A stretch of DNA of 64,000 nucleotides from Hydrococcus rivularis NIES-593 (GCF_001904635.1 NZ_MRCB01000005.1:103511-167510), one strand, 5' to 3'; shown: positions 7,857 to 17,952, counted from the stretch's first letter. A program made the numbers and translations. Notes: generated by a model from the letters alone, not told the origin.

Positions 7857-9911
7857 ATGAGCATCCAAAAGTCTGTACTAGCAGAACTGCTGCAAGCCCT
7901 TCCTAATTGGCGACCCCAGATGTACTTCAAGGCATCTCTAACCGCGCTTTCTCACGCGATGGAAGATCGGGTACTGGTGGGAGAAGATCGACCTTTAGCG
8001 ATCGCAAGCTTTCAACGAGAGCGTTTTTATCGCCAAGAAGCCCATCGATATCGACGCATTGCCCAGAAGACCGACCAAGTATACGTTCTTTGCGCCCCAG
8101 AAACCGACTTTAAGAACAGTTCTGGACTCTACGAAACCATCGCCTTTGAACCAACCGACAGCTTAGCTCGGGAATGGCATTTGGTCGTCATTGGAGAACA
8201 GTATTCTAGCTGTTTGATCTGTCGCGAGAGAACGACAACCCTAGATGGAGAAAATCGGGGTTCTGCGATGGACAACAGCCGCCGTTTTGAGGGCATTTGG
8301 ACTTTCGATCGCCAAGTCAGTCAAGAAGCCGCAGCGATTTTGTTAGATCGCATTTTAGCCTACCGACCCGAACTGGCAGAAAAAATCGAGCGAGCGCGAC
8401 ATCTCTATTTGCACTCAGAAGTCAGGAGCCAAGATTCAGAATGGAGCTTTCAAGCCGACCCATTCGTTCAGAGATTGGTCACCTATTTACAAGCCGGCCA
8501 GTATAAGTTAATCAAAGCCAACCGCTCGCTCGCCTCCAAAGAACATAAAGAACGGCTGATTAACTCGGTCACGGCAGCGATTCGGCGTTCCCTAGACCCG
8601 CAACAGATTCTGCAAGTGGCTGTTCAAAAATTAGGAGAAGGACTTGGAGTATGTAGATGCATTATCTATCGCTGCGACGAATCCGATGCTACTGCCAAGA
8701 TAGAACACGAATTTTTGAACGCAGGCATTACCTCTATCAAGGGACAAGCTTGGCCCCTCAAAAACAATCCCCTGTTTGAGGAAGTTTTGGAATTGCGCGA
8801 ATCGATTAGCATTGATGATGCTTTCCACGACCCTCGTATCGTCGAGCGAGCTAACCCCAATGCTCCCGATGGTTCTTTACAGAAAATTGTGAAAAATTGC
8901 TCGATTTTTTCCTGGCTGTTGGTTCCCATTCTCTACCAAGGTAGATTGCTGGGAATGGTCGAGTTACACCACTGCGGTCCGACTCCCTCGGCTTGGAAGA
9001 GCGAAGATATTGCCCTGGTAGACGCGATCGCAACTCAAGTCGGCGTTGCCCTCATTCAAGCCGAAGCCTATGCCAACTTGCAAGATCTTAACGAGCAGCT
9101 AGAAGCCCTCGATCGCACTCGTTCTAACCTAGTCGCCATTACCGGACACGAACTGCGCACCCCGCTATCGACCATTCAAGTGTGTCTAGAAAGTCTTGCC
9201 AGCGAGCCAGATATGTCTCCAGAACTGCGTCAAGTCATGCTCAATACCGCTCTGGCAGATGCGGAACGCATGCGCAAACTCATCCAAGACTTTCTCACCC
9301 TCTCCCAGCTTGAAAGCGGTCGCGTAGAGTGGCACCCAGAACCGTTATCTCTCAATGAATGCGTCGAGTTAGCCCTCAGCCATCTCCATGCTCGTAACGC
9401 CAAGAACGATCTCCCGAAGATTAGCAATCTCGTGCCCCAAAACCTACCGTTAGTAGAAGCCGATGGGGAATGGTTGGTTGAGGTCTTGACAAAATTACTC
9501 GATAATGCATGTAAGTTCACTGGTTCTGACGGTCAAGTAACTGTAGAAGTCAGTCGCCATAGCCCTCAAAGTCTAGAAGTTACCATCGCGGATACGGGTC
9601 GCGGCATCGAACCCAATCGCTTAAAAACCGTGTTTGACCGCTTTTATCAAGAAGAAGGCGCTTTGCGACGCAGCGTCGGGGGCACGGGATTGGGCTTAGC
9701 CATTTGCCGCCAAATCGTCAACGGTTGGGGCGGAGCAATCTGGGCAGAATCAGAAGGAAAAAACCACGGCAGTCAATTTCACTTCACCGTCCCCATCGTC
9801 AGCGAATCTTCTTCGAGTAAAAAATCGCAAGACGTTAACGGGCAATCTTCCCAATCCTCGCCATCTCAAAAGCAACAGAGATCCCCTAGAAAGAGGAGTA
9901 GAGGAAAATGA
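7857..9911 (+). CDS. DICT-GAF sensor histidine kinase
   Basis: A soluble sensor kinase of 684 residues. Residues about 1-150 resemble the DICT sensory domain, found with GAF and kinase domains in cyanobacteria. A GAF domain spans about 245-395. The HisKA box is ITGHELRTPLS with phosphoacceptor His431. The ATPase part has the N box LLDNACKF, the G1 box DTGRGIEPNRL, the F box VFDRFYQ and the G2 box GGTGLGLAICRQIV. A Ser/Lys/Gln-rich tail of about 30 residues ends the protein. No membrane segments are seen, so it senses an internal signal. The frame can open at TTG 7854, but ATG 7857 is preferred. No response regulator is adjacent; the nearest is at 13600. Confidence 0.9.
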   Translation: MSIQKSVLAELLQALPNWRPQMYFKASLTALSHAMEDRVLVGEDRPLAIASFQRERFYRQEAHRYRRIAQKTDQVYVLCAPETDFKNSSGLYETIAFEPTDSLAREWHLVVIGEQYSSCLICRERTTTLDGENRGSAMDNSRRFEGIWTFDRQVSQEAAAILLDRILAYRPELAEKIERARHLYLHSEVRSQDSEWSFQADPFVQRLVTYLQAGQYKLIKANRSLASKEHKERLINSVTAAIRRSLDPQQILQVAVQKLGEGLGVCRCIIYRCDESDATAKIEHEFLNAGITSIKGQAWPLKNNPLFEEVLELRESISIDDAFHDPRIVERANPNAPDGSLQKIVKNCSIFSWLLVPILYQGRLLGMVELHHCGPTPSAWKSEDIALVDAIATQVGVALIQAEAYANLQDLNEQLEALDRTRSNLVAITGHELRTPLSTIQVCLESLASEPDMSPELRQVMLNTALADAERMRKLIQDFLTLSQLESGRVEWHPEPLSLNECVELALSHLHARNAKNDLPKISNLVPQNLPLVEADGEWLVEVLTKLLDNACKFTGSDGQVTVEVSRHSPQSLEVTIADTGRGIEPNRLKTVFDRFYQEEGALRRSVGGTGLGLAICRQIVNGWGGAIWAESEGKNHGSQFHFTVPIVSESSSSKKSQDVNGQSSQSSPSQKQQRSPRKRSRGK

Positions 9912-10037
9912 GGAAGAGTTCTCACCAAAGAGGACAATCTGCGATCGCTCGCGAGGTTTTCTAAAACTCCCATCCCAAAAGCTTTAAGATTAAAGAAAAT
10001 TTTAAAATTTAGCGCGATCGCTCGCTTCGGATTCACG

Positions 10038-10355
10038 ATGACGGGACAAGAACTTCAACAACTTTTGCTCGCTAAGTGGGGGCATTCCTACGATGTTCGG
10101 CTACGACGGATTAAGGGCAGAATTTTTGTCCAAGTTATGTGGAAATATCTCGAACAGGTATCTTTCCCGATGTCAGAGCAAGAATATCTCGAACATCTCA
10201 ATGCTATAACGAGTTACCTTGAGGCTTGGGGAGGAGTCGAGCAGGTCAAAACTTATATCTACAGAACCCGCGAACGTCCCCGACTCGGTAAACCAGTGAG
10301 CATTCCTATCGATTTGGGCGATCGCGCTTCAGAATGGATTCTAGATGAAACTTAA
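10038..10355 (+). CDS. DUF3067 family protein
   Basis: A 105-residue protein with the conserved start MTGQELQQLLLAKWG and core WKYLEQVSFPMSEQEYLEHL, then AWGGVEQVKTYI and RPRLGKPVSIPIDL. This is the DUF3067 family of cyanobacteria and chloroplasts. No function is established to my knowledge. It is soluble, with no signal peptide. It is convergent with tatC, whose stop lies 10 bases away. Confidence 0.85.
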   Translation: MTGQELQQLLLAKWGHSYDVRLRRIKGRIFVQVMWKYLEQVSFPMSEQEYLEHLNAITSYLEAWGGVEQVKTYIYRTRERPRLGKPVSIPIDLGDRASEWILDET

Positions 10356-10365
10356 ATTTCTCCAC

Positions 10366-11130
10366 TCAGCGTCCGCTTAACTTAACCATCCCAACCCCGC
10401 CAAAATACAGCCCCAGAACCGCACCCGCCAGAAGAGATTGAGTCAAGGGGTCGGTAGAAGGAGTCAGCACCGCACCTAAAACGACTGCCCCTAGAACGAC
10501 ATAACGCCAGCCAGACAGCATTTGCTTGGAAGAAACAATGCCCAAGTATCCTAATATTAACTGGATTACCGGAATTTGAAAGGCTAGTCCGGTGCTGAAC
10601 ATTAACAGCAAGACAAATTCAAAATAGCGATCGATCGACCACAATTGTTCGACGACATCGGCACCGTAGCTAATAAAAAACTTTAGTGCAGCAGGGATAA
10701 GAGCTAAGTAAGCAAAGGCAAGTCCCGCAAAAAATAAGACGCTCGACCCTAATACAATGGGTCCGAGAAGGCGACGTTCGCGCCGGGTCAATCCTGGCAA
10801 AACAAATTGAATAATTTGGTAAAGGATAAATGGACTGGCAACTAATATGCCGCTGTATCCAGCAACTTTGAGAGAGACAAAAAAGAATTCTCCGGGGGCG
10901 AGTTGTAAAAACTTGACATCTCCCGCCGGAACTTCCAATAGTTGAACCAATGGCTTAACGAAGATAAAACAGCCAGTTACCCCGATCGCTACGGCAATTA
11001 AAGCATAGAAAATTCGCTGGCGTAATTCTTCGAGATGATCGAATAACGACATCTCTACCTCATCGGGAATCTCGTCGAGATGTTCGTCAGTCGTGTTTTT
11101 AGGTGGGGTTTCCAGTTCTGTAGAAGCCAT
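10366..11130 (-). CDS. tatC: Sec-independent protein translocase TatC
   Basis: The core receptor subunit of the twin-arginine translocase, which exports folded proteins across the thylakoid or plasma membrane. It opens with [18 protein letters not shown], the TatC hallmark, and six hydrophobic segments follow. The conserved periplasmic region [14 protein letters not shown] and the FxLP element ([15 protein letters not shown]) are present. The acidic N-terminal extension (about 26 residues) is typical of cyanobacteria. ATG at 11130 is preferred over the longer frame at 11151. tatA/tatB genes are not in the window. Confidence 0.95.
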   Translation of the reverse strand: MASTELETPPKNTTDEHLDEIPDEVEMSLFDHLEELRQRIFYALIAVAIGVTGCFIFVKPLVQLLEVPAGDVKFLQLAPGEFFFVSLKVAGYSGILVASPFILYQIIQFVLPGLTRRERRLLGPIVLGSSVLFFAGLAFAYLALIPAALKFFISYGADVVEQLWSIDRYFEFVLLLMFSTGLAFQIPVIQLILGYLGIVSSKQMLSGWRYVVLGAVVLGAVLTPSTDPLTQSLLAGAVLGLYFGGVGMVKLSGR

Positions 11131-11385
11131 GTTCGCTCTAATCCAGTCCAAGGGCTGTTAACCATTTTATCGATAGTTGGGTTTTGGAAGTAGCCATCGC
11201 TTCTCGATTGCTTGCTCTTGTCATCTTTGGATAACGCGATCGAGCCATTGAATCTTAGAATTTAAATTTTTATTTCCTAAGACCGATGTTTGCAACTGCG
11301 ATCGCTTTTTCTTAAGTAACAAAATGTGTATAATTGTAACAATAGTGAAGAAAATATAAAATTGTCTATCGAGCTATTAGCCTAA

Positions 11386-12081
11386 ATGACCTTTTTCAAT
11401 CCAACCGAACCCATTCTTCGTCCCAAACAATATGCATTAGATTATCAGGATCGCCAAGGACTCTTGCACGTTCAGCTGAAAATTAAAAATAAAACCCTAG
11501 TTTCTAATATTTATAATCGTATCGATCAAGTTTTTGGACTCTGGGGTTTAATATCAGCTGCAGTCTTTATTACTGCTCAATTTACTCCCATTAGTTGGGT
11601 AACGCAAGCGATTGTTTGGTCGGTTTTAACAGTTGGGGGAACTCTAGTTACTATCGGACTAACTCACTTTTGGGTAGCAGTAGAACGCTTGCATTGGGTG
11701 TTATATGTCTGGGTGATTTTAATGCTGGTAGGTGTTGCTATTACTGATTTGGGTATCTTTTTAGGGTGGGGTCAGGTGTTAATGCATCTATCTCATCTCT
11801 GGTTGGGATTATGCGCCATAGGATATTTCTGTACGGGAATAGGAATGCGTTCTCGCGCCTTCATCATCTCTGGCATCATTCACTCGCTGGGGATTGTCAG
11901 CTTATCCTATGTTGTGGGATGGCAGTTTCTGGTTACGGGGTTAATTATGGCAGCCAATCTATTTGTCTTGGCAGAAACTCAATGGGATATGCGCCTTCCC
12001 ATTGAGAGTTATGGATTGTTAACAGAAAAGCAAAAACAATTCAATCGCGAACAGCAAAAGTTAAGACAAGCAACTTGTTAG
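11386..12081 (+). CDS. Conserved cyanobacterial membrane protein
   Basis: 231 residues with a polar N-terminus of about 45 residues followed by six hydrophobic segments (about 50-70, 78-98, 105-127, 132-152, 158-175, 178-195) and a short basic tail. No catalytic motif is visible and I do not recognise a named family. The upstream DNA (11318-11345) is AT-rich with a TATAAT-like box at about 11331, suggesting its own promoter, divergent from tatC. Confidence 0.7.
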   Translation: MTFFNPTEPILRPKQYALDYQDRQGLLHVQLKIKNKTLVSNIYNRIDQVFGLWGLISAAVFITAQFTPISWVTQAIVWSVLTVGGTLVTIGLTHFWVAVERLHWVLYVWVILMLVGVAITDLGIFLGWGQVLMHLSHLWLGLCAIGYFCTGIGMRSRAFIISGIIHSLGIVSLSYVVGWQFLVTGLIMAANLFVLAETQWDMRLPIESYGLLTEKQKQFNREQQKLRQATC

Positions 12082-12137
12082 AAAGAAAAAGTAAAAAGGA
12101 GAAAGGAAAAATTTTTATTTCCTTTTTGCCTTTTCTG

Positions 12138-12300
12138 AGATCTTGCACCATTCTCAACAACTGCTGTTGTCATGAATTTCCTGGGCGATCGAAAAAGTCT
12201 TCTAAAGAAGACCCGATAAGAATTTCAGTCGATTTTAATCCAGTTGGCATTAACGCCTAGAACTTGAGTTCTAGGCGTTAATGCCAAAGGTGCAAGATCT
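12138..12300. repeat. MITE-like element with inverted ends and an internal 44-base palindrome
   Basis: The 12-base sequence AGATCTTGCACC at 12138-12149 recurs exactly inverted at 12289-12300. Inside, 12244-12287 is a near-perfect palindrome with two 21-base arms and a two-base loop. There is no coding sequence, since short frames crossing it are not protein-like. The structure suits a non-autonomous mobile element or REP-type unit. The palindrome may also end transcription from the membrane-protein gene (stop 12081) and from lipA (stop 12324). Confidence 0.5.
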
Positions 12301-12323
12301 GAGTTTTCCTTTTTACCTTGCGA

Positions 12324-13253
12324 CTAATCCTCCTCTCCAGCATGATAGGAGCTGCGAACCAAGGGACCGGAACGTACGTGAGAAAACCCCAGGGAGCGGG
12401 CAATTTCTCCGAGTCGGTCAAATTCTTCCGGTCGCCAATATTTTTGCACGGGTAAGTGTTCTAGGGAAGGACGCATGTATTGACCGAGGGTAAGGCGATC
12501 GCACTTTACCGCCCGTAAATCTTCCATCGTTTGGATAATTTCTGTTTCTGTCTCGCCGTGTCCCAGCATCAAACCGGACTTGGTAGGAATGCTCGGATCG
12601 AGTTCTTTCACCCAACGCAATACGTCAAGAGATCTTTCGTACTTTGCCCCCCGCCGTACGGGACCTTGCAGCCGCCGTACCGTTTCGATATTGTGGTTGT
12701 AACAAGCAGGTTTAGCTGCGACTACGGTTGCCACTCGTTCTTTTTGTGCTTTTTCTTTCCCCATACCGCCCCAAAAATCGGGAGTCAAGACTTCGATTTG
12801 AGTATCTCGATTCATTTGACGAATGGCAGTCATCGTCTTAACAAACCAACTTGCTCCACCATCGGGCAAATCGTCTCTCGCCACCGAAGTCAGCACCACA
12901 TAGCTCAACCCCAGCAAATGGACGGATTCCGCTACCTTTTGCGGTTCGTCGGGGTCTAATTGCATCGGCGCATGTCCCTTATCCACTTGACAAAATGCAC
13001 AGGCACGGGTACAGGTCGAACCCATCAATAAGAATGTCGCCGTTTTCTTGGAATAACATTCGCCTCGATTGGGACAGCGACCTTCTTCGCAGATAGTATG
13101 AATTTGTCGCTGCTTGATAATCCTTTGGACGGTCGAAAGTTCGCTGGCTTTGCCAAGAGAACGCTTCAACCAAGGCGGAAGTGCGGCTATTTCTTCGCGC
13201 CACTGAGAATGAGCCGATGGAGTTGGATGAGAGCGATCGATTTCTGTCGGCAT
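12324..13253 (-). CDS. lipA: Lipoyl synthase
   Basis: A radical-SAM enzyme that inserts two sulfurs into octanoyl groups on lipoyl-carrier proteins. The auxiliary cluster motif is [12 protein letters not shown] (C-x4-C-x5-C) and the radical-SAM motif is CTRACAFC (C-x3-C-x2-C). The C-terminal RSSYHA supplies the serine ligand of the auxiliary cluster. The length of 309 residues fits the family. Cyanobacteria often have two lipA genes; which one this is cannot be told here. It is divergent from the response regulator at 13600. Confidence 0.95.
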   Translation of the reverse strand: MPTEIDRSHPTPSAHSQWREEIAALPPWLKRSLGKASELSTVQRIIKQRQIHTICEEGRCPNRGECYSKKTATFLLMGSTCTRACAFCQVDKGHAPMQLDPDEPQKVAESVHLLGLSYVVLTSVARDDLPDGGASWFVKTMTAIRQMNRDTQIEVLTPDFWGGMGKEKAQKERVATVVAAKPACYNHNIETVRRLQGPVRRGAKYERSLDVLRWVKELDPSIPTKSGLMLGHGETETEIIQTMEDLRAVKCDRLTLGQYMRPSLEHLPVQKYWRPEEFDRLGEIARSLGFSHVRSGPLVRSSYHAGEED

Positions 13254-13599
13254 CTATCTTGAAAAATACTGACAACTGTCACGGTATCTCAAATGTTACA
13301 ACATTTCAGCTCGCGACTTGATTAGTCCCTTTTTCGTTCCTGCTGTTGATGAAAACCAAACTTCAGTATGAAAAATCCGAGTTTGATAAGCATCCCCCTA
13401 CGGATGTAAATTTTGACAGATGAAATGTGTAGCTTTAAATTTATACTGTTAGTTTTAAGCGATTGGTAGGGAACATTAGTATGTGTAGAGCGAGCGGTAT
13501 TTGGTCTATAGTCTTTTGTACGCACTAAACTAATGACAGATGACTAACGGCTCACTCGTCAGTGCAGTCAATCACCTCTTTGTATAAGGAGAGTTAATC
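13254..13599. other. Divergent intergenic region between lipA and response regulator
   Basis: This 346-base AT-rich gap must hold promoters for both flanking genes. An open frame on the minus strand (13322-13525) is not protein-like. AAGGAGAG at 13586-13593 is a good ribosome binding site for the GTG start at 13600. No repeat or RNA gene is evident. Confidence 0.5.
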
Positions 13600-14160
13600 G
13601 TGTCCACTCACAAAGTTCTCGTGATTGATGACAGTAAAGTCATCAGAATGCGTGTCAGAGATATGTTGCCTCCCAACACCTTTGAGGTCATAGAAGCCAA
13701 AGATGGATTAGAAGGTTATAATCTCATTCGCTCCGAAAACCCTAACTTGATCGTGTTAGATTTTCTCCTACCCAAAATGAGCGGCTGGGAAGTCTATCAA
13801 GAACTTCAGAAAGAATATCAACTAAAGACTATTCCCTTAGTCGTTATGTCGGGTCGCAAAGAAGAGGTGATGGAGAAAATTCCAGAACCTTTCGACTATT
13901 TTGCTTTTGTTGAAAAACCTTTCGATCAAAAACAATTAGTAGATGCTATCAGAGAAGCGATGGCAAAAGCGAAGAAGCATCCCAGACCCGTAGAGTTTGC
14001 TTCTACTAATAACGTTGGTACGGCAGCTTCTAGCTCATCGGATACGGCTGCTGAAATTCAGACACTCAATGCCAAAATCGCTCAGATGCAGGATGAAATT
14101 AATAGCTTGAAAAAACAGTTATCTCAACTTATCGTGTTTATTAAACAGAGAATTAAATAG
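13600..14160 (+). CDS. Response regulator: receiver domain with C-terminal coiled coil
   Basis: The receiver domain has the acidic pair Asp10-Asp11, phosphoacceptor Asp54 (VLDFLLP), Ser84 and Lys106 (VEKPF). No DNA-binding or enzymatic output domain follows. After a Ser/Thr-rich linker (about 137-155) there is a short coiled coil (IQTLNAKIAQMQDEI). Such regulators act through protein contacts. The GTG start is supported by AAGGAGAG seven bases upstream. The partner kinase is not evident; the DICT-GAF kinase 3.7 kb upstream is a candidate only by proximity. Confidence 0.9.
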   Translation: MSTHKVLVIDDSKVIRMRVRDMLPPNTFEVIEAKDGLEGYNLIRSENPNLIVLDFLLPKMSGWEVYQELQKEYQLKTIPLVVMSGRKEEVMEKIPEPFDYFAFVEKPFDQKQLVDAIREAMAKAKKHPRPVEFASTNNVGTAASSSSDTAAEIQTLNAKIAQMQDEINSLKKQLSQLIVFIKQRIK

Positions 14161-14225
14161 GAAAGCGGGGAAACTTGCTAGCTTTTATTTTTCTTCAAAT
14201 ATCTCTTTTCTAGTTATTCGCTCGC

Positions 14226-14741
14226 TTATTGTTGCGATCGCAACAGTCGAACTAGATGCACCAGTTCCGGCAAAATGAGTTTTTCTAGGGCAAGTTTCAC
14301 AGCATCAAAAGAACCGGGGAGAGAAAAGATGAGTTTCTGACGATAAATGCCAGCAGTTGCTCTTGAGGCGATCGCTCTCGAACCAATTTCTTGATAGCTT
14401 AAATAGCGAAAGATCTCGCCAAATCCCGGTAGCGTTTTTTCTAATAACTTTGAGAGGACATCGTAGGTCGTATCTCTAGGTGCAATTCCTGTCCCGCCGC
14501 TGAAAACGATCGCGTCAAGATCGGGAATCTCAGATAATTGCCTTAACTGTGTCTCGATTTGCGTCGGTTCGTCCTTAATAATGGCGTATGCACCAACCCC
14601 AACCCGATGACCCGCTTGTTGCAACAATTGCTTGATGAGTTGACCGCTGCGATCGGTTTCGGGCGTGCGAGTATCGCTAACTGTAATCACCGCACAATTG
14701 ATAGAAATTAGATCGCGGTCGGGGTGAGGAACTGAAGTCAT
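14226..14741 (-). CDS. moaB: Molybdenum cofactor biosynthesis protein MoaB
   Basis: A MogA/MoaB-fold protein of 171 residues. It has [18 protein letters not shown] near the N-terminus, the substrate-binding [16 protein letters not shown], and [19 protein letters not shown]. It likely adenylates molybdopterin before molybdate insertion. The stop lies 66 bases from that of the response regulator (convergent). psb28 begins upstream on the same strand with a 54-base gap containing several GATCG repeats; the two genes have no known functional link. Confidence 0.92.
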   Translation of the reverse strand: MTSVPHPDRDLISINCAVITVSDTRTPETDRSGQLIKQLLQQAGHRVGVGAYAIIKDEPTQIETQLRQLSEIPDLDAIVFSGGTGIAPRDTTYDVLSKLLEKTLPGFGEIFRYLSYQEIGSRAIASRATAGIYRQKLIFSLPGSFDAVKLALEKLILPELVHLVRLLRSQQ

Positions 14742-14795
14742 AGAGATTTTTCTTGCGATCGACGATCGCCGCTTGACGATCGCAATCGCTTTGAA

Positions 14796-15131
14796 TTACG
14801 CTTTGGTAAACTGTAACCCCTTTTCCTGGGCATATCGCTCCATAAAGCGCATAAAGCGATCCCATTCTTGAGGAGAATTCATAACCACAACTGCTTCTAC
14901 AGCTTCTGGTTTGCCATTAATAAACTTGCCTTTGACTTCCCGCGTAACGATTTCTCCTTCTTCATCGATTAAATACATTCCAGTAATTTCTTCTTGAGTG
15001 TCGTTGCTGAAAATGTTAGGCGAATCAAAATAAAACTTCGCCATCCCATTTTGCCCGTTGCGAGCGCGACTTAAACGAACTTCTGGAATCACTTCTTCCG
15101 TAACTCCTCTAGCAAATTGAATTTCAGCCAT
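14796..15131 (-). CDS. psb28: Photosystem II assembly protein Psb28
   Basis: A 111-residue soluble protein that binds CP47-containing photosystem II assembly intermediates on the cytosolic face. Family motifs: [35 protein letters not shown], then [18 protein letters not shown] and [16 protein letters not shown]. The length is that of cyanobacterial Psb28-1. It starts with ATG just after an AGGATAAC stretch. It is divergent from the hypothetical gene at 15230. Confidence 0.96.
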   Translation of the reverse strand: MAEIQFARGVTEEVIPEVRLSRARNGQNGMAKFYFDSPNIFSNDTQEEITGMYLIDEEGEIVTREVKGKFINGKPEAVEAVVVMNSPQEWDRFMRFMERYAQEKGLQFTKA

Positions 15132-15229
15132 CTTTTGTTATCCTCATATTTAACTGGTAATTTTTTCATCATCGCACAATCAATAAGCGATCGGCTTAGA
15201 AAAATCAGAGGCAAATTCAGGGAAAACCA

Positions 15230-15529
15230 GTGGAAAAATCTATTGGGCAACGCTTAGAACAGTACACTATCAAGCGCCCTCAAGAAATTTTGTTAGTCGA
15301 GATTGAAATCGGGGGCGAACCCGACCAAATTGTTATCTTCAAAGGATTTTCTAGTTCTCTGATGCATCCGACGGCTTTCGATCCCGACGTGCCAATCCTT
15401 TCAGAAGACGCAAAAATTATCAAGATCGATCGCCTTGCCAGTCCCTACAATCCTGCCAAACCTCGCTACATCCAGCAAGGATTGACTCTCGAACAGATGG
15501 AGGCTCTTTTAGCCGAAGTCGGTTCTTAG
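15230..15529 (+). CDS. Conserved cyanobacterial protein of unknown function
   Basis: 99 residues, soluble. Recognisable blocks are RPQEILLVEIEIGGEPDQIVI, FKGFSSSLMHPTAFDPDVP and RYIQQGLTLEQMEALL. I have seen this kind of protein as a DUF7734-like hypothetical in cyanobacteria and plants, but I cannot assign a role. GTG start at 15230. It is divergent from psb28 (98-base gap). Confidence 0.7.
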   Translation: MEKSIGQRLEQYTIKRPQEILLVEIEIGGEPDQIVIFKGFSSSLMHPTAFDPDVPILSEDAKIIKIDRLASPYNPAKPRYIQQGLTLEQMEALLAEVGS

Positions 15530-15734
15530 AGAATTCAAATATAAATAAATTTAATCATTTACCTGAATCTCCAGGCGACTAGCTGCCGTCAAGATTAGCT
15601 AATCGTAGAATTTACTGTTTTAGCGATAGAGTAATATTTTAAAACTCAATTATTGTGTTATTGAAACTTAATCTATTGGCTTTTAAGTTTTATATCCTTC
15701 TATTGTGAGTGTGTCGTGTGAGGAAGCTCGAACT

Positions 15735-17204
15735 ATGGTAACATCTCTATCCCGTAACGGAAATAGCCGTTTTAATCCGCTACAGCCACAACTATCCGTC
15801 TTGGCTCAGTCTTCTGCTCGCTTTCCCGAACTTCCCAAGTCTCCCCTATTTGGGACTGACGGCATCCGAGGGAAAGCAGGAGAGTTACTAACCGCGCCTT
15901 TTGCCTTACAATTGGGGTTTTGGGCAGGTCAAGTGTTGCGGGAAGTCGCTTCCGAACTCGGACCCGTCATTATCGGGCAAGATTCCAGAAACTCCAGCGA
16001 CATGCTCTCTATGGCACTAGCAGCCGGATTGACCTCTGCCGGACTGGAAGTGTGGCAATTGGGATTATGTCCCACGCCTTGCGTTGCCTACCTGACGCGA
16101 ATGAGCGAGGCGATCGGAGGAATTATGATTTCTGCCAGTCACAACCCGCCAGAAGATAACGGCATCAAGTTTTTTAGCAGCGAGGGAACCAAGCTATCGG
16201 ATTCGCTAGCGCAGAGAATTGAGGAAGGATTGAGAAGCAATCTAGCTCCTACAACGACCGTCGAAGCTTCGACTTCCTGGGGGAAATCCTATCAGCACAA
16301 GGCTTTAGTGAAAAATTACGGTCAGTTTTTGCAGGAGTCGCTCCCAGCAGGTATCGATTTTCAGGGAATGCGAATCGTTCTGGATTTGGCTTGGGGAGCC
16401 TCCGTCAAAGTCGCACCCTCAGTATTTCGTGCTTTGGGGGCAGAAGTGATTAGCTTGCACGATCGCCCCGACGGGGATCGCATTAACGTTAGCTGCGGTT
16501 CCACCCATCTCAATTTATTGCAAACAGCAGTGAAAGAATCTGGCGCCGACATGGGATTTGCCTTCGATGGCGATGCCGATCGCGCCATGGCAGTCGATGC
16601 CAAAGGTCGAGCGATCGATGGCGATTATATTCTTTATTTTTGGGGTCAGATGCTCAAAAATCAGAATTTATTGCCCGATAATTCGATCGTCACGACGGTT
16701 ATGGCAAATCTCGGCTTCGAGCGAGCTTGGCAAGCGATTGGCGGTCAAATGATTCGCACCGCAGTGGGCGATCGCTACGTTCAGGAAAAAATGTGGCAAA
16801 CGGGAGCTATGCTGGGCGGCGAACAGTCGGGACATATTATCTGCCATCACCACAGCGTTTCTGGCGATGGCGTACAAACCGCCCTGCATCTAGCCGCTTT
16901 AGTGCGTCAATTGGGAATTTCCTTAGCCGAATTAGTCGATCGCAGCTTTCAACCCTACCCTCAGATTTTACGGAATATCCGCGTCGAAGACCGCGAACGC
17001 CGCGATCGCTGGCAAGAATGCGACCCCCTACAAGCGGCGATCGCTCGCGCCGAAAGCGAAATGGGCGATCGAGGACGAGTTTTGGTTCGGGCATCGGGTA
17101 CGGAACCCTTAATCCGAGTTATGGTAGAGTCGGCTTGCGCCCAATCGGCTCAATATTGGTCCGAGCAATTGGTTAAAGCCGTCGAGCGATATTTAGTTGC
17201 CTGA
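15735..17204 (+). CDS. glmM: Phosphoglucosamine mutase
   Basis: Converts glucosamine-6-phosphate to glucosamine-1-phosphate for peptidoglycan and glycan precursors. It has [12 protein letters not shown] near residue 40, the phosphoserine loop [16 protein letters not shown], the metal site [12 protein letters not shown], the sugar-binding GGEQSGH and the phosphate-binding [12 protein letters not shown]. About 489 residues from ATG 15735; a longer frame opens at GTG 15705. The N-terminal extension of about 35 residues before the first conserved block is common in cyanobacterial GlmM. Confidence 0.95.
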   Translation: MVTSLSRNGNSRFNPLQPQLSVLAQSSARFPELPKSPLFGTDGIRGKAGELLTAPFALQLGFWAGQVLREVASELGPVIIGQDSRNSSDMLSMALAAGLTSAGLEVWQLGLCPTPCVAYLTRMSEAIGGIMISASHNPPEDNGIKFFSSEGTKLSDSLAQRIEEGLRSNLAPTTTVEASTSWGKSYQHKALVKNYGQFLQESLPAGIDFQGMRIVLDLAWGASVKVAPSVFRALGAEVISLHDRPDGDRINVSCGSTHLNLLQTAVKESGADMGFAFDGDADRAMAVDAKGRAIDGDYILYFWGQMLKNQNLLPDNSIVTTVMANLGFERAWQAIGGQMIRTAVGDRYVQEKMWQTGAMLGGEQSGHIICHHHSVSGDGVQTALHLAALVRQLGISLAELVDRSFQPYPQILRNIRVEDRERRDRWQECDPLQAAIARAESEMGDRGRVLVRASGTEPLIRVMVESACAQSAQYWSEQLVKAVERYLVA

Positions 17205-17299
17205 AATTCGGCGATCGGTTATCAGTTATTAGTTATTTGGTCGGTTTCTTACCCAACATTGGTAACTTTTCACGGTTGAAGCTTATCCTCTTACAATAG

Positions 17300-17317
17300 A
17301 AAGTAAAGAAATGTAAC
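17300..17317 (-). promoter_or_regulatory. HLR1-like RpaB site upstream of hli
   Basis: On the minus strand this reads GTTACATT-TC-TTTACTTT. The HLR1 consensus for RpaB is two direct (G/T)TTACA(T/A)(T/A) repeats separated by two bases; the first repeat matches fully and the second has one mismatch. It lies 28 bases before the hli start codon, overlapping the expected core promoter. RpaB represses hli genes in low light from such positions. Confidence 0.65.
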
Positions 17318-17344
17318 TACCGAGATCGGGAAATGCAGAAAACG

Positions 17345-17515
17345 ATGACAGAACCTCAACCAACCCAAACGCCCAAACTAGAGGAACCCAAGTTTGGATT
17401 CAACGACTACGCAGAACGGTTAAACGGTCGTGCAGCCATGATTGGCTTCGTTTTGACTCTTCTAATCGAGTACATTACAGGACAAGGTTTACTTGCCTGG
17501 TTGGGTTTGAAATAG
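17345..17515 (+). CDS. hli: High-light-inducible protein (Hlip)
   Basis: A one-helix chlorophyll/carotenoid-binding protein of 56 residues. The signature is [21 protein letters not shown]: the Glu and Asn-Gly-Arg of ExxNGRxAMIGF are the conserved chlorophyll ligands and helix contacts. It protects photosystems and pigment intermediates under high light. ATG 17345 is chosen; the frame also has an ATG at 17333. The HLR1-like site upstream supports light-stress control. Confidence 0.95.
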   Translation: MTEPQPTQTPKLEEPKFGFNDYAERLNGRAAMIGFVLTLLIEYITGQGLLAWLGLK

Positions 17516-17531
17516 TAAATAACACGTATTG

Positions 17532-17558
17532 CCCCTATGTCTTGCAGGAGGCTAGGGG
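17532..17558 (+). terminator. Possible stem-loop after hli
   Basis: CCCCTA (17532-17537) and TAGGGG (17553-17558) can pair around a 15-base loop just after the hli stop. The following bases are A-rich rather than T-rich, so it may be an mRNA 3' end stabiliser instead of an intrinsic terminator. Confidence 0.3.
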
Positions 17559-17664
17559 AAAATACTTAATGATTATTGAACTTTACATTTGGTGCCTTTT
17601 TGAGGCAGGTAAGATAAGCTGAAGTTAGAGTCGCGAATATCCTTAGAGAATCTAGAGCCAAGTG

Positions 17665-17952
17665 ATGAACGCTTTATTGCCTCGATTTTTAAAAGTCGCT
17701 TACCGCAAGGAACCGATTGCTAGCTTCATTTCGATCGTGGGAGCGGTGGATGCGGCGATCGGCGGTTTTGGCTCGCGCTGGAGCTTACTATCTTTTGGGC
17801 TAATGATGGTATTCTTGGCTGCCTTGCTGCGGTGGTGGCAAATGCAAAAAGCGCAAGCGGCGATAGCAGAAAACACTCCCAGACATTATTTGCCGCCTAG
17901 CTCGTCTCGAACCCCATTACCCATGTTGACTAACGAAAGACATCGGCGATGA
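17665..17952 (+). CDS. Small membrane protein, first gene of an overlapping operon
   Basis: 95 residues with one or two hydrophobic stretches (ASFISIVGAVDAAIGGFG and LLSFGLMMVFLAALLRWW) and a Pro/Ser-rich basic tail. No known family was recognised. ATG 17665 is preferred to GTG 17662. Its stop overlaps the start of the MerR gene in an ATGA, indicating translational coupling in the four-gene unit that runs to the Nnr enzyme. Confidence 0.65.
   Translation: MNALLPRFLKVAYRKEPIASFISIVGAVDAAIGGFGSRWSLLSFGLMMVFLAALLRWWQMQKAQAAIAENTPRHYLPPSSSRTPLPMLTNERHRR

Noticed and set aside
12075..12260. 61-residue frame after the membrane protein
   Set aside because: It overlaps the MITE-like element and palindrome, and its residues are not protein-like.
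13322..13525. 67-residue minus-strand frame upstream of the response regulator
   Set aside because: Basic, low-complexity composition in a divergent promoter gap.
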